A stretch of 64,000 nucleotides of DNA from Sphingomonas pokkalii (GTDB taxonomy: Bacteria; Pseudomonadota; Alphaproteobacteria; Sphingomonadales; Sphingomonadaceae), in the NCBI RefSeq assembly GCF_003096275.1, contig NZ_QENQ01000001.1, forward strand, positions 2,829,007 through 2,893,006, given 5' to 3'. The notes below the pieces were generated by a model, which worked only from the letters and a program-made list of their open reading frames with translations, ran no database searches and was not told the origin of the DNA. Both the position numbers and the translations under genes were made by a program. Each line of letters begins with the position of its first letter. The first letter of the stretch is position 1. This document shows, piece after piece, positions 42,858 through 52,070 of this stretch.

Positions 42858-43624
42858 CAGACTTTCCAAGGGGCACCAGCGGCCCACAGTTCCTCAAGAT
42901 GATGCTTGTCGCGCAGCGTATCCATCGGCTGCCAGAAGCCATCGTGGCGATATGCTACAAGATCCCCGTTCGCGGCCAGCTTTTCGAGCGGCTCGCGCTC
43001 CCAGATGGTCTCGGGGGCATCGATGAGATCGATTACCGACGGGTCGGCAATGAAGAAACCGCCATTGATGAGAGCGCCGTCGCCATCGGGCTTTTCACGG
43101 AAGCTGCGCACGAGATCGCCGTCGAATTCCAGTGCACCGAAACGTCCCGGCGGTGCAACGGCAGTAATGGTGACCTTACGGCCATGTTGGCGATGAAATT
43201 CGAGCTGCCGCGTGATGTCCACGTCGGAGACGCCGTCGCCATAGGTGAAGCAAAACGGCTCGCCTTCGTCGAGGTGATTTCGGACGGCCTTCAGCCGACC
43301 GCCGGTCATTGTCGACGCGCCGGTTTCGACCAAGGTGACCCGCCAAGGCTCACTCCAGTTTTGATGGACTTCCATCTTGTTGTTCGCAAGGTCGATGGTT
43401 ACATCCGCTGTATGCAAGAAGTAATTTGCAAAATACTCCTTAATCATGTAGCCTTTGTAACCAAGACAGATCACAAAATCATTCACTCCATGGTGTGAAT
43501 AAATTTTCATAATGTGCCAGATGATCGGCATTCCACCGATATCCACCATGGGTTTTGGGCGAACGGACGTTTCTTCGCCTAGCCGAGTACCTAGTCCGCC
43601 AGCCAATATTACTGCTTTTGTCAA
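42854..43624 (-). CDS. rfbF: glucose-1-phosphate cytidylyltransferase
   Basis: 256 residues starting at TTG 43624 with GGGGCAG upstream. Nucleotidyltransferase motifs [20 protein letters not shown] and [16 protein letters not shown] at the N-terminus, then [13 protein letters not shown]. It makes CDP-glucose from glucose-1-phosphate and CTP, committing carbon to 3,6-dideoxyhexose synthesis. It is the first gene of the minus-strand polysaccharide run. Confidence 0.94.
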   Translation of the reverse strand: MTKAVILAGGLGTRLGEETSVRPKPMVDIGGMPIIWHIMKIYSHHGVNDFVICLGYKGYMIKEYFANYFLHTADVTIDLANNKMEVHQNWSEPWRVTLVETGASTMTGGRLKAVRNHLDEGEPFCFTYGDGVSDVDITRQLEFHRQHGRKVTITAVAPPGRFGALEFDGDLVRSFREKPDGDGALINGGFFIADPSVIDLIDAPETIWEREPLEKLAANGDLVAYRHDGFWQPMDTLRDKHHLEELWAAGAPWKVW

Positions 43625-44024
43625 CGCACTGCCCCGGTCACTCTATAGTATCGGTAATTATGTCGCGCCTATAAGACTGCGAGGCGGCACCCGTAATTGG
43701 TCCCATGAAGGCCGTCAAGCGGCCGGGATCGGTTCGTCGCAGGGGACCTCGTAGCCGGTCGCATGGCAGAAAGTTTCGTACTCTGCGGAGCTTGGCAGCC
43801 CGCGCGCAGGCGGGCCTGCGGGTGCCGTTGGGGGGAGTGGCTCCAGGTAAAAACTTAACCGTGTCTGACGTAGACATTACACGGTGTTAAGACATGTATA
43901 TCGGTTCATATTGTTACTTTCGGCATCTCGCCGCCCGCGCGTTCGGGATACGGCTTTTCAAAAAGCTGGTTTCATGTGTAGCTTTGGCCATGCCCCATTG
44001 TGTGGCTTAGGCGAGTTGGCGCGG
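43625..44024. other. rfbF-nodT intergenic region; regulatory and possibly decayed coding DNA
   Basis: A 400-base gap of lower and uneven GC content between two minus-strand operons. TACTAT/TATAGA on the minus strand close to the rfbF start (43640-43655) could be its -10. An imperfect inverted repeat with outer arms CCGTGT and ACACGG spans 43859-43884. Minus-strand frames between about 43700 and 43877 read like the end of a protein (AEYETFCHATGYEVPCDEP then stop) but have no start, so they may be a gene relic. No complete gene is supported. Confidence 0.4.
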
Positions 44025-45464
44025 TTATCGATTCGTCGCTGGCGGCACGAATGCGCCGCCGAGTGCCCGATACAAGGCTGCCGCCCCGGCCAGTTCGTCC
44101 CGACGTACGATCAGAACGGCCTGCTGCGCCGCATATAGGGCGCGTTGGGCATCGAGCAGCTCTAGACGTCCTGTCGCGCCCGCGCGGTAGGAAAGGGCGG
44201 CAAGCTCGGCTCGGCGCTGGGCCTGTTCAGCTGCGGCGCGTAACTCGGCGCGCTGCGTCGCATAGGTCGCGCGGGCGACCAGGCCGTCGGCCACTTCGCG
44301 AAATCCGGTCTGTATCGCCTTCTCATAGGTGGCGACCGCGACGGATGCGCGCAGTTTGGCGAGGTCGAGCGTGCCGCGCAGCTCGCCGCCACGGAAGATC
44401 GGTGCGCTGACCTGGGGGGCGAAGGACCAAGCGCGATTCGCATTATCGAACACGCCACGGAGTGCGATGCTGGCAAAGCCGAACGCGCCCGTTAAAGAAA
44501 GGCGCGGGAAGAAGGCAGCCCGCGCCGCACCGATATCGGCATTGGCGGCGCGCAGATCCTCCTCGGCCTGGGCGATATCGGGGCGCCGCGTCAGCAGCAT
44601 CGAGGGGGTTCCTGCGGCGAGTGCAGTACGCATAGGCTGGTCGAGCAACGGGATCGGTGGCGGAAGATCGCCGGGTAGCGGCGCACCGATCGCCAGTGCC
44701 AATGCGTTCGTCGCCTGCATTTTTTCGCGCTGCCGCTGGGCGACGTCCGCTTGGGCCTGGCGTACTTGCCCTTCTGCCTGGGCGGTCTCGACACCGCTTG
44801 CCTGTCCGGCTTCCTTGAGCCGCTTGGTAAGGTCGAGTGAATTGCGCCAGTCGGCCAGGGTCGCTTCGGCGAGTGCCAGCTGTTCCGCTGCCAGCCGTTC
44901 GTTCAGATAGACGTCGACGATCGTGCCGATCACCGCCAATCGTACGGCGCGTCGGCTCTGGAGCGAGGCCAGCCAGCGGTGGAACGCAGCCGCGTTCATC
45001 GCGCGTATCCGCCCGAACAGATCGATCTCGAAGCTGGCCAGTGCCGCCTGGGCGGTGAACTGGCCAAATTCGAACCCGCTGGGGCCGCTGCCCGGCGTGA
45101 GGCCGACGCCCGCGCCCGCCACGGCTGCGGGTTGGCGCTGGCGGGTGTAGCCGCCTTCCGCCTGGAGGCCGGGCAGGGATTGTGCACGCTGCACGCGCAG
45201 CTGCGCCCGCGCTGCATCGGCGTTGAGCGCGGCAATGCGGAGGTCACGATTGGAATCCAGCGCGATTTCGATGAGCCGGGCCAGGCGCGGATCGGCGAAC
45301 ATGGTGCGCCAATCGGGCAGTGCCTCACCGGCGTCCGGGCCACCCGTCCCTGCGATCACCGGATAGGCGGGGGGGATCGGGGCGGGGGGCAAGGCCAGAT
45401 TCGGCGTCATCGAACAGGCGGTGGTGGCCAGGAGCAGGGCGAGGGAGAACGCGCGCGTCATCAT
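44025..45464 (-). CDS. RND efflux outer-membrane factor, NodT/OprM family
   Basis: 479 residues, the outer-membrane channel of a tripartite drug efflux pump. It has a lipoprotein-type signal ending near LLLATTACS and two OEP repeat domains, the second starting near MLLTRRPDIAQAEEDLRAAN, a hallmark of the NodT/OprM group. The ATG at 45464 overlaps the stop of the RND permease gene (ATGA), so the order adaptor-permease-channel is translationally coupled. Confidence 0.92.
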   Translation of the reverse strand: MMTRAFSLALLLATTACSMTPNLALPPAPIPPAYPVIAGTGGPDAGEALPDWRTMFADPRLARLIEIALDSNRDLRIAALNADAARAQLRVQRAQSLPGLQAEGGYTRQRQPAAVAGAGVGLTPGSGPSGFEFGQFTAQAALASFEIDLFGRIRAMNAAAFHRWLASLQSRRAVRLAVIGTIVDVYLNERLAAEQLALAEATLADWRNSLDLTKRLKEAGQASGVETAQAEGQVRQAQADVAQRQREKMQATNALALAIGAPLPGDLPPPIPLLDQPMRTALAAGTPSMLLTRRPDIAQAEEDLRAANADIGAARAAFFPRLSLTGAFGFASIALRGVFDNANRAWSFAPQVSAPIFRGGELRGTLDLAKLRASVAVATYEKAIQTGFREVADGLVARATYATQRAELRAAAEQAQRRAELAALSYRAGATGRLELLDAQRALYAAQQAVLIVRRDELAGAAALYRALGGAFVPPATNR

Positions 45465-48400
45465 ACGGTCTCCGCCTTCGCCGCGCCGCGGGCCTGCCAG
45501 CGCTCGGCGAGGCCCACCACCACCACGAAGAAGGTGGGCACGAACAGCAGCGCCAACACGGTGCCGGTGATCATGCCGCCGAAAACGCCGGTGCCGATTG
45601 CGTGCTGCGTCTCTGCGCTCGCGCCACCGGCTACCATCAGCGGCACAACGCCCAGCGTGAAGGCGAGGCTGGTCATCACGATCGGTCGCAGCCGCACCCG
45701 CGCCGCCGCGATCGCAGCTTCGACCAGGCTGCTTCCGGCCGCGCGATACTGTTTGGCGAATTCGACGATAAGGATCGCGTTCTTGGCGCTGAGCCCGATA
45801 ATCGTGATCAGCCCCACCTTGAAGAACACGTCGTTCGACATGCCCCGCAGCGCCACGGCGGACACCGCGCCGATCAGGCCAAGCGGTACCACCAGCATCA
45901 CTGCGACCGGGATCGACCAGCTTTCGTACAGCGCCGCCAACACCAGGAACACCACCAGCATCGACAGCAGAAGCAACATCGGTGCCTGCGCACCCGCTTC
46001 GCGCTCCTGCAGCGACTGGCCGGTCCATTCGATCGCAAAGCCAGCCGGCAACTGCGCCGCGAGCTTTTCCATCTCGCGCATCGCATCGCCGCTCGAGGTG
46101 CCGGGCGCGGCGGTGCCGGTGATGCTTACCGCAGGGTAGCCGTTATAGGTGGAAAGTTGAAGCGGGCTGTTGCTCCAAACCGGCGTCACCAGTTCCGCCA
46201 GTGCGACCGTGGCGCCGCCGCTTCCCCGCACCCGCAGGCGTAGTACGTCTTCCAGGTGCATGCGGTGCGCTGCGTCGGCCTGCACGATCACCTGCTGCAA
46301 CCGCCCCTGGTTGGGGAAATCGTTGACATAGCTGCTGCCGAGCGAGGTGCCGATCATGTCGCTGATTGCGCTGAACGACACGCCCAGCGCGCGGGCCTTG
46401 GCCCGGTCGATGTCCAGCCGCACGCTGGTGCCGGCGGGCAGCCCCTCGGCATAGACGTTCGCCAGCTTCTCGTTACGCGCCGCATAGCCGAGGAGCAGGT
46501 CGCGGGCGGTGAACAGGGCGTGGCGCCCCTTGCCGGCGCGATCCTCGAGGCGCAACGTGAAGCCTGAAGAGGTACCCAACTCGTCAATTGCCGGCGGCAT
46601 CAGGTTCATCACCTGGCCTTCGTGGATGGCGGCCTGCATCGCGGCATCAGCGGCAGCGACTTCCTTGCGCACATCGGTGTCGCCGCGTGCCCGCCAATCC
46701 TTGAGTACGGTATAGATCATCGCCGCATTGGGGCCGGAGCCGGAAAAGCCGAAGCCCAGGATAGACTCGGTCGTTTCGATGCCCGGCCGCCCGGCGGTGT
46801 GCCGCTCGAACGCCTGTACCGCCTCTAGCGTACGGGTAACGGTTGCGTCGGCGGGAAGCTGGAAGCTGGTCATGAAATAGCCCTGGTCCTCTTCGGGCAG
46901 GAACGAGGAAGGTAGGTTGAGGAAGGCCACGCCGAGCAGCCCGACGATCCCGGCGAACACGGCGAGCATCCGCCCGCTTCGCCGCAGCAGGGCCCGCACC
47001 CAGCCCTGGTAGCGCTGCGTGGCGCGATCGAACTGTCGGTCGAACCAGGTGAAAAATCGGTTCTTGCCCGGTTCTTTATCCAGTGGCTTGAGCAATGTGG
47101 CGCACAGCGCTGGCGTGAGTGTCAGCGCGAGGAAGGCGGAGAACAGGATCGATACCGCCATCGCCATCGAGAACTGGCGATAGATGGTGCCGACCGATCC
47201 GGAAGCGAGCGCCATCGGCAGGAACACTGCCGACAGCACCAGCGTGATGCCGATCACCGCTGGCGTGATCTCGCGCATTGCCTTGGCGGTCGCGTCGCGT
47301 GGCGATAACCGCTCCTCGTGCATCAGGCGCTCGACATTCTCGACCACGACGATGGCGTCGTCGACAATGATGCCGATCGCCAGCACCATGCCGAACATCG
47401 TCAGCACGTTGATCGAATAGCCCGCCACCAGCATCACCGCGATCGTGCCGAGCAGCGCGATCGGCGCCACGATCGCCGGGATGATCGTATAGCGCACCTT
47501 TTGCAGGAACAGGTACATCACCAGGAAGACGAGCAGCATCGCTTCGGCCAGCGTGTGCAACACCTTCTCGATCGAGATGCGCACGAACGGCGCGGTATCG
47601 AAAGGGGCTGACCAGCTCATCCCTGGCGGTAGTGCGTGGGCCAGCTCGGCCATGCGGGTGCGCACGGCCTGCGAGGTCGCGACGGCATTGGCGCCGGGGC
47701 TCAGCTGAACCGCGGCCGAGGCGGCGAGCTTGCCGTTCTCGCGTGTGGCGTTGCCGAAGCTCTGCCGGCCGAGCTCGATCCGCGCCACCTTGTCGAGCGT
47801 GACGCTGGACCCGTCCGGGTTCGCCTTCAGGATAATCTGGGCGAAGTCCGCTGGTGTCTTGAGCTGGCCGTCGGCGGTGAGCTGCACCAGCACGCGCTGG
47901 CCGTCTGCGGTCGGCTCGGCGCCCAGTGCGCCTGGCGCGATCTGAACGTTCTGTTCACCGATCGCAGTCGTCACGTCGGATGCGGTAAGGCCGTAGCCCG
48001 CGAGTTTCGCCGGATCGATCCAGATACGCATCGCCCGCTCGGCAGAGAAATTCTGGACGCGGCCGACGCCGGGCACGCGCTTAAGCTCGTCGACGATGTT
48101 GCGCGTCATATAGTCGGATAGCGCGACTTCGTCCTGCCGCCCATCGGATAGCAGGCTGACGATCATCAGGAACCCTGACGAAGCGGATTCGACGCTGACA
48201 CCGGTCTGGCGCACCACCTGGGGCAGGCGCGGCTCGATCGTCTTCAACCGGTTCTGCACGTCCACCTGCGCCATTTCGGGGTTGGTGCCCGGCCGGAAGG
48301 TGGCGGTGATCGTCGCGGATCCGGAGGTATCGGCGGAGCTTTCGAAATAGAGCAGGTTCTTCACGCTCGAAAGCTCGCGCTGGATCAGCGAGACGACACT

Positions 48401-48577
48401 GTCGTTCAGAGTCTGCGGGGTGGCGCCGGGGTAGCTGGCATAGATGCTCACCGTCGGTGGCGCGACGCTGGGAAAGCGTGCGACCGGCATCTGTGGAATG
48501 GCGATAACGCCCATCAGCACGATGGCGATGGCGATCACCCACGCAAAGACCGGGCGATGGATGAAGAACTGCGGCAT
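45461..48577 (-). CDS. RND multidrug efflux permease, HAE1/AcrB family
   Basis: 1038 residues from the ATG at 48577 (MPQFFIHRPVFAWVIAI, the classic HAE1 start). Twelve membrane helices with two large periplasmic loops. The proton-relay helix contains GIIVDDAIVVVENVER (the Asp pair of TM4), and KNAILIVEFAKQ (TM10 Lys) is also present. It exports hydrophobic compounds by proton antiport. It starts one base after the adaptor stop. Confidence 0.95.
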   Translation of the reverse strand: MPQFFIHRPVFAWVIAIAIVLMGVIAIPQMPVARFPSVAPPTVSIYASYPGATPQTLNDSVVSLIQRELSSVKNLLYFESSADTSGSATITATFRPGTNPEMAQVDVQNRLKTIEPRLPQVVRQTGVSVESASSGFLMIVSLLSDGRQDEVALSDYMTRNIVDELKRVPGVGRVQNFSAERAMRIWIDPAKLAGYGLTASDVTTAIGEQNVQIAPGALGAEPTADGQRVLVQLTADGQLKTPADFAQIILKANPDGSSVTLDKVARIELGRQSFGNATRENGKLAASAAVQLSPGANAVATSQAVRTRMAELAHALPPGMSWSAPFDTAPFVRISIEKVLHTLAEAMLLVFLVMYLFLQKVRYTIIPAIVAPIALLGTIAVMLVAGYSINVLTMFGMVLAIGIIVDDAIVVVENVERLMHEERLSPRDATAKAMREITPAVIGITLVLSAVFLPMALASGSVGTIYRQFSMAMAVSILFSAFLALTLTPALCATLLKPLDKEPGKNRFFTWFDRQFDRATQRYQGWVRALLRRSGRMLAVFAGIVGLLGVAFLNLPSSFLPEEDQGYFMTSFQLPADATVTRTLEAVQAFERHTAGRPGIETTESILGFGFSGSGPNAAMIYTVLKDWRARGDTDVRKEVAAADAAMQAAIHEGQVMNLMPPAIDELGTSSGFTLRLEDRAGKGRHALFTARDLLLGYAARNEKLANVYAEGLPAGTSVRLDIDRAKARALGVSFSAISDMIGTSLGSSYVNDFPNQGRLQQVIVQADAAHRMHLEDVLRLRVRGSGGATVALAELVTPVWSNSPLQLSTYNGYPAVSITGTAAPGTSSGDAMREMEKLAAQLPAGFAIEWTGQSLQEREAGAQAPMLLLLSMLVVFLVLAALYESWSIPVAVMLVVPLGLIGAVSAVALRGMSNDVFFKVGLITIIGLSAKNAILIVEFAKQYRAAGSSLVEAAIAAARVRLRPIVMTSLAFTLGVVPLMVAGGASAETQHAIGTGVFGGMITGTVLALLFVPTFFVVVVGLAERWQARGAAKAETV

Positions 48578-48578
48578 C

Positions 48579-49703
48579 TCAGCGGCCCGCACCGCCGCGC
48601 CAGGGGCGCTGACGTACCGGCATTTCGGGCTGCACCCGATCCTGCCCTTCGACGATCACGACCTCGCCCGCACGCAGGCCGGAGAGAATGACGATGCGGC
48701 CCTGCACGATTGGACCAAGCCGGACGGCGCGGAGGTGCACCCGGTTCTGCGCATCCACCACCGTCACTTGTGCGGCACCTTCGCCGTCGCGTGTCACGGC
48801 CTGTTGCGGTACGGTGATCGCGGCGGGCAGCGCCCGGCGGGGCAGGCGGGCGCGCACGAACATGCCCGGCAGCAGCGCCTCGCTTGGATTGGGCACTTCC
48901 ACCCGCACGAGCGCGTCGCCCGTCCCCGGATCGACGTTGATCCCGGTAAACAGGATGCGGCCCTTCACCGGGTGCAGCGTGCCCGACGCTGTCAGGATCT
49001 CGACCGGCCCTGCTGCGCCACCGGCTTCGCGAAGCATGGCATAGCGCTCGGCCGGTTGGCGCACGTCGACATAGACCGTATCGATCTGCTGGATCGTGGC
49101 CAGCGGCGCGGTGTCGGCGGTGGTAACCAGCGCACCCTCGGTCATGTTGGCGGCGCCGATACGGCCCGAAATCGGTGCGGTGATCCGCGCAAAGCCCAGG
49201 TCGATCTGGCGGCGGCGCAGCGTTGCGCGTGCTTCGGTGAGCTCGGCGGCGGCCTGATTGCGGGCCGCGAGGGCATCGTCATAGCTTTGCCGGCTGATCG
49301 CATCGGCATCGACCAGCGGCTTCAGCCGCTCCGTCTGGGTGCGCGCCCGCGCATAGGCCGCCGCTGCCTTATCGACCGCGGCACGCGCGGTATCGGCGTC
49401 GGCCCGGAACGGTGCCGGGCTGATTTCAAACAGCAATTGCCCCGCGCGCACCGGCGCGCCTTGTTCGAACCGGCGCCGCTGGATGATGCCGCCCACCTGG
49501 GCGCGGATTTCGGCGGTGCGAAACGCGACCACGCGTCCCGGCAGCTCTTCGGTTGGCGTCACCGCGATCGGCGAGACGCGCAGCGTCAGTACCTCAACCT
49601 CGCGCACCGGTTCGGGCAGCGTTTCGGTCGAGCAGCCGGCTAGCGCTACGGCCAATGGCACCAGTACCGGCACGGGGCGAAAAAGGCGGAGACAATGCAG
49701 CAT
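48579..49703 (-). CDS. RND efflux periplasmic adaptor (MFP, AcrA-like)
   Basis: 374 residues from the ATG at 49703. The lipoprotein signal ends LAVALAGCS (lipobox LAGC). The body shows the membrane-fusion layout: first barrel/lipoyl half (AEIRAQVGGIIQRRRFEQGAPV), alpha hairpin (residues about 95-170), second lipoyl half (ITAPISGRIGAANMTEGALV) and barrel. It links the permease to the outer-membrane channel. It is the first gene of the efflux operon and divergent from the two-component genes. Confidence 0.94.
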   Translation of the reverse strand: MLHCLRLFRPVPVLVPLAVALAGCSTETLPEPVREVEVLTLRVSPIAVTPTEELPGRVVAFRTAEIRAQVGGIIQRRRFEQGAPVRAGQLLFEISPAPFRADADTARAAVDKAAAAYARARTQTERLKPLVDADAISRQSYDDALAARNQAAAELTEARATLRRRQIDLGFARITAPISGRIGAANMTEGALVTTADTAPLATIQQIDTVYVDVRQPAERYAMLREAGGAAGPVEILTASGTLHPVKGRILFTGINVDPGTGDALVRVEVPNPSEALLPGMFVRARLPRRALPAAITVPQQAVTRDGEGAAQVTVVDAQNRVHLRAVRLGPIVQGRIVILSGLRAGEVVIVEGQDRVQPEMPVRQRPWRGGAGR

Positions 49704-49745
49704 GGCGCCGCCTATCCGCGTGCTCCGTTGCGGGTGTATCGAGAT

Positions 49746-49765
49746 TGTGTGGAGACTGTGTGGAG
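49746..49765. promoter_or_regulatory. direct-repeat operator candidate between efflux operon and regulator
   Basis: TGTGTGGAG occurs twice, at 49746-49754 and 49757-49765, separated by AC, giving an 11-base period in the 104-base divergent promoter region. OmpR/PhoB-family regulators bind such tandem repeats on one face of the helix, and AdeR is described as binding a direct repeat with a two-base gap. The adjacent response regulator is the obvious ligand. Confidence 0.55.
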
Positions 49766-49807
49766 GGGTGCTGGCGGTGACCAAGCCTTGGCTGATAGGA
49801 AGGGGCC

Positions 49808-50488
49808 ATGAACCCGCTCGCGTTAATCGCCGAAGACGAGAAGGATATCGCCGACATCCTTCGCGCGTATCTGGAACGCGAGGGCTATCGCACCGTCCAG
49901 GCCGGCGATGGGCGCACGGCGCTCGACCTGCATCTGGCGCTCAAGCCAGACATCTTGCTGCTCGACCTTTCCATGCCGCTGGTCGATGGCTGGGAGGTCC
50001 TTTCTGAAGTGCGGCGGCGCGGCGCCACGCCGGTTCTGGTCATCACGGCGCTCGATCAGGATATCGACAAATTGCAGGCGCTGCGCGTCGGCGCGGACGA
50101 CTATGTCGTCAAGCCGTTCAATCCGGTGGAGGTTGTGGCGCGGGTAAAGGCCGTACTGCGTCGGGCAGGAAGCGGGGCCGCAACGGGCGTATTGCGGGCG
50201 GGGCCGGTGGAAATCGATACCGGTGCCCATCTCGTCCGTACGCATCAGGGCGACGTGGCGTTGACGCTCACCGAATTTCGCCTGCTCGCCCATATGGCGC
50301 GCACGCCAAGCCGCGTGTTCACCCGCAGCGAGTTGGTGGACACCTGTCTGCCTGGATCGGACGCGCTCGACCGAACGGTGGACAGCCATATCAGCAAGCT
50401 GCGTCGAAAGCTCGATCGGGCCGGCGCTCCCGATATGCCCGAGGGCGTGCGCGGGGTTGGCTATCGGCTGTGGTCGCGCGGCGGATGA
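49808..50488 (+). CDS. OmpR-family response regulator (AdeR/BaeR-like)
   Basis: 226 residues. Receiver domain with the acidic pair near residues 10-11, phospho-acceptor Asp53 (LLLDLSMPLVDGWEV) and the Lys of YVVKPFNP; winged-helix DNA-binding domain from about residue 130 (LTLTEFRLLAHMARTPSRVF, then VDSHISKLRRKL). It most likely controls the divergent efflux operon. GGAAGGGG precedes the ATG. The stop overlaps the kinase start. Confidence 0.94.
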   Translation: MNPLALIAEDEKDIADILRAYLEREGYRTVQAGDGRTALDLHLALKPDILLLDLSMPLVDGWEVLSEVRRRGATPVLVITALDQDIDKLQALRVGADDYVVKPFNPVEVVARVKAVLRRAGSGAATGVLRAGPVEIDTGAHLVRTHQGDVALTLTEFRLLAHMARTPSRVFTRSELVDTCLPGSDALDRTVDSHISKLRRKLDRAGAPDMPEGVRGVGYRLWSRGG

Positions 50489-51534
50489 AGGCGCGGATCA
50501 GCCTGACGCGGCAGCTGGCGGTGGCGATGACCGCGCTGGCGATGATGGCGATCATCGTGAGTACTGCGGCTTTCTATGCCGTCTATGCTGCGCTGGAGCG
50601 GCTGCGGATCGTGGCGCCGCTGCCGCCAGGGATTGAGGATACGACGGGTCTCGATGTCGGCATCACGCTGGTTGCCTGCGTGGTCGGCGGTCTCCTGGCA
50701 CTTATGATTGCGGTGCGGGTGGCGCGGCGGATCATCCGTCCGCTGGGCGCGGTGGCGGATGCAGCGCGTCGCATCGCCGAGGGCGATCTTGCCACCCGGA
50801 TCGATCCCATTCCCGAGGCGCATGGCGAAACTGCGTTGCTGATCGCCGATTTCAACGCGATGGCGAGCCGGCTCGAGCGCATGTCCCACGATGTGAAGCT
50901 GTGGAACGCGCAGATCGCACATGAACTGCGCACGCCGCTGACGATCCTGCGCGGCCGGCTTCAGGGCGTGAACGATGGGGTGTTCTCGCTCGATGGACAG
51001 CTGATTGCGGGATTGCTGCAACAGGTGGATGGTCTGACCCGGTTGGTGGAGGATCTCCGCAGCGTCAGTCTTGCGGATAGCGGCCGTCTCGAACTGGTGC
51101 TGGCCGATATCGATCTTGTTGCCGAACTGCAGGCGATGGCGCCGACGCTTTTGTCGATGCTGTCACCGGCCGGGTTCGGCCTGGCATTGGACCTGCAGGC
51201 AGGTACGTTCCGCGGGGATGCTGCCCGCATCCGCCAGGCAGTGATCGCGCTGGTGGAGAATGCGCGGCGCCATGCCGATCCCTGCATGGTGCGGATCGTG
51301 ACGGCGTTTTCCGCCGGCACGGTATCGATCCAGGTCGTTGATGACGGGCCGGGCCTTCCGGACGGCTTCGAGGGGCAGGCGTTCGAGCAGTTCGCCCGCG
51401 CCGGGCATCATGCCGGCGGATCCGGGCTGGGGCTGGCGGTCGTTCGCGGAATTGCGCGGGCGCATGGCGGGGAGGCCCAATATGCACGAGGGCAGGGGCG
51501 GTCGACGTTCGAGATCGTCCTCCCGCGCGCGTGA
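50485..51534 (+). CDS. sensor histidine kinase (AdeS/BaeS-like)
   Basis: 349 residues from the ATG at 50485, overlapping the regulator stop (ATGA). Two membrane helices (about 12-33 and 57-78) flank a very short periplasmic loop of about 23 residues. A HAMP domain follows (residues about 79-132), then the H-box with His146 (QIAHELRTPLT), N-box VENARRHAD, G1 DDGPGLP and G2 GGSGLGLAV. The short sensor loop suggests membrane-stress or intramembrane sensing rather than binding of a large ligand. Confidence 0.93.
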   Translation: MKARISLTRQLAVAMTALAMMAIIVSTAAFYAVYAALERLRIVAPLPPGIEDTTGLDVGITLVACVVGGLLALMIAVRVARRIIRPLGAVADAARRIAEGDLATRIDPIPEAHGETALLIADFNAMASRLERMSHDVKLWNAQIAHELRTPLTILRGRLQGVNDGVFSLDGQLIAGLLQQVDGLTRLVEDLRSVSLADSGRLELVLADIDLVAELQAMAPTLLSMLSPAGFGLALDLQAGTFRGDAARIRQAVIALVENARRHADPCMVRIVTAFSAGTVSIQVVDDGPGLPDGFEGQAFEQFARAGHHAGGSGLGLAVVRGIARAHGGEAQYARGQGRSTFEIVLPRA

Positions 51535-51647
51535 GTGTTGAACGAGGCAATCGGAAACGGCGGTGACCCGCCTCGCAACGGCGGCCGGCATCGCGCACGT
51601 CGATGCTGCCAAGCCCGCGCCAGCCTCTTCGGATTTGCAGCAAGCAC

Positions 51648-51874
51648 CGCCACGGTATCCGTGGACCTTCGCGACGCGACTGATGGTCACGCCCGATTTC
51701 ATCGACGACGAGATCGTCGATGTCATGGGATGGTCGCCAGGTGCGGTCCGGTGCCACCGCACGATCTACGTTGACGACCACGCCAGGAATGTGGCACTCG
51801 GCCGTCCGATCGCACGGGGGTCTGTAAACCGGGATTACAAACCGGGGGGCCGAAAGCGGTCGGAACAGCGCTAA
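51648..51874 (+). pseudogene. tyrosine recombinase C-terminal relic
   Basis: The plus frame here reads YPWTFATRLMVTPDFIDDEI, then VDVMGWSPGAVRCHRTIYVD and DHARNVALGRPIARG before stopping at 51874. This looks like the last catalytic part of a phage-type integrase (GTFATRLM after the HxxR motif, then the helix leading to the catalytic Tyr), but the expected HDLR is absent and nothing upstream continues the protein. It lies 11 bases before the tRNA-Gly gene and is read as the remnant of an older insertion. Identification is by eye only. Confidence 0.4.
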
Positions 51875-51885
51875 GTCGTTGTTTT

Positions 51886-51959
51886 GCGGGTGTAGCTCAA
51901 TGGTAGAGCAGAAGCTTCCCAAGCTTACGACGAGGGTTCGATTCCCTTCACCCGCTCCA
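51886..51959 (+). tRNA. tRNA-Gly (anticodon CCC)
   Basis: 74 bases including an encoded CCA. Acceptor arms GCGGGTG and CACCCGC pair perfectly; the D arm is GCTC..GAGC; the anticodon loop TTCCCAA has anticodon CCC (51918-51920); the T arm holds GGTTCGATTCC. The outer base pair of the anticodon stem (G27-A43) is mismatched. This is the integration target of the adjacent island. Confidence 0.93.
51931..51959. other. putative attachment site (3' end of tRNA-Gly)
   Basis: The T-arm and acceptor end of the tRNA is the usual core of attachment sites for P4-type integrases, and such an integrase begins about 195 bases downstream in the same direction. No second copy of this sequence was found in the window, so the partner site would lie to the right of 64000. 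Confidence 0.4.
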
Positions 51960-52070
51960 ATTCTCGATCTCACAACATCCCACAGAGCTTTGTAAACCGC
52001 GGAAATCTGCGGTATTTTTGGCGTTGTCCGGCTCACTGGATCGCGCAAGATTTCAGGAAAGCTCCCGAAG

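Noticed and set aside
24942..43624. Sphingan (gellan/welan type) biosynthesis cluster
   Set aside because: None of the typical sps/gel glycosyltransferases, lyase or dTDP-rhamnose genes is seen; the sugar-nucleotide genes are of the CDP-dideoxyhexose type.
43638..43877. 79-residue minus-strand protein before rfbF
   Set aside because: No ribosome site, Arg-rich composition, and a competing frame looks more protein-like but lacks a start; recorded only as a possible relic.
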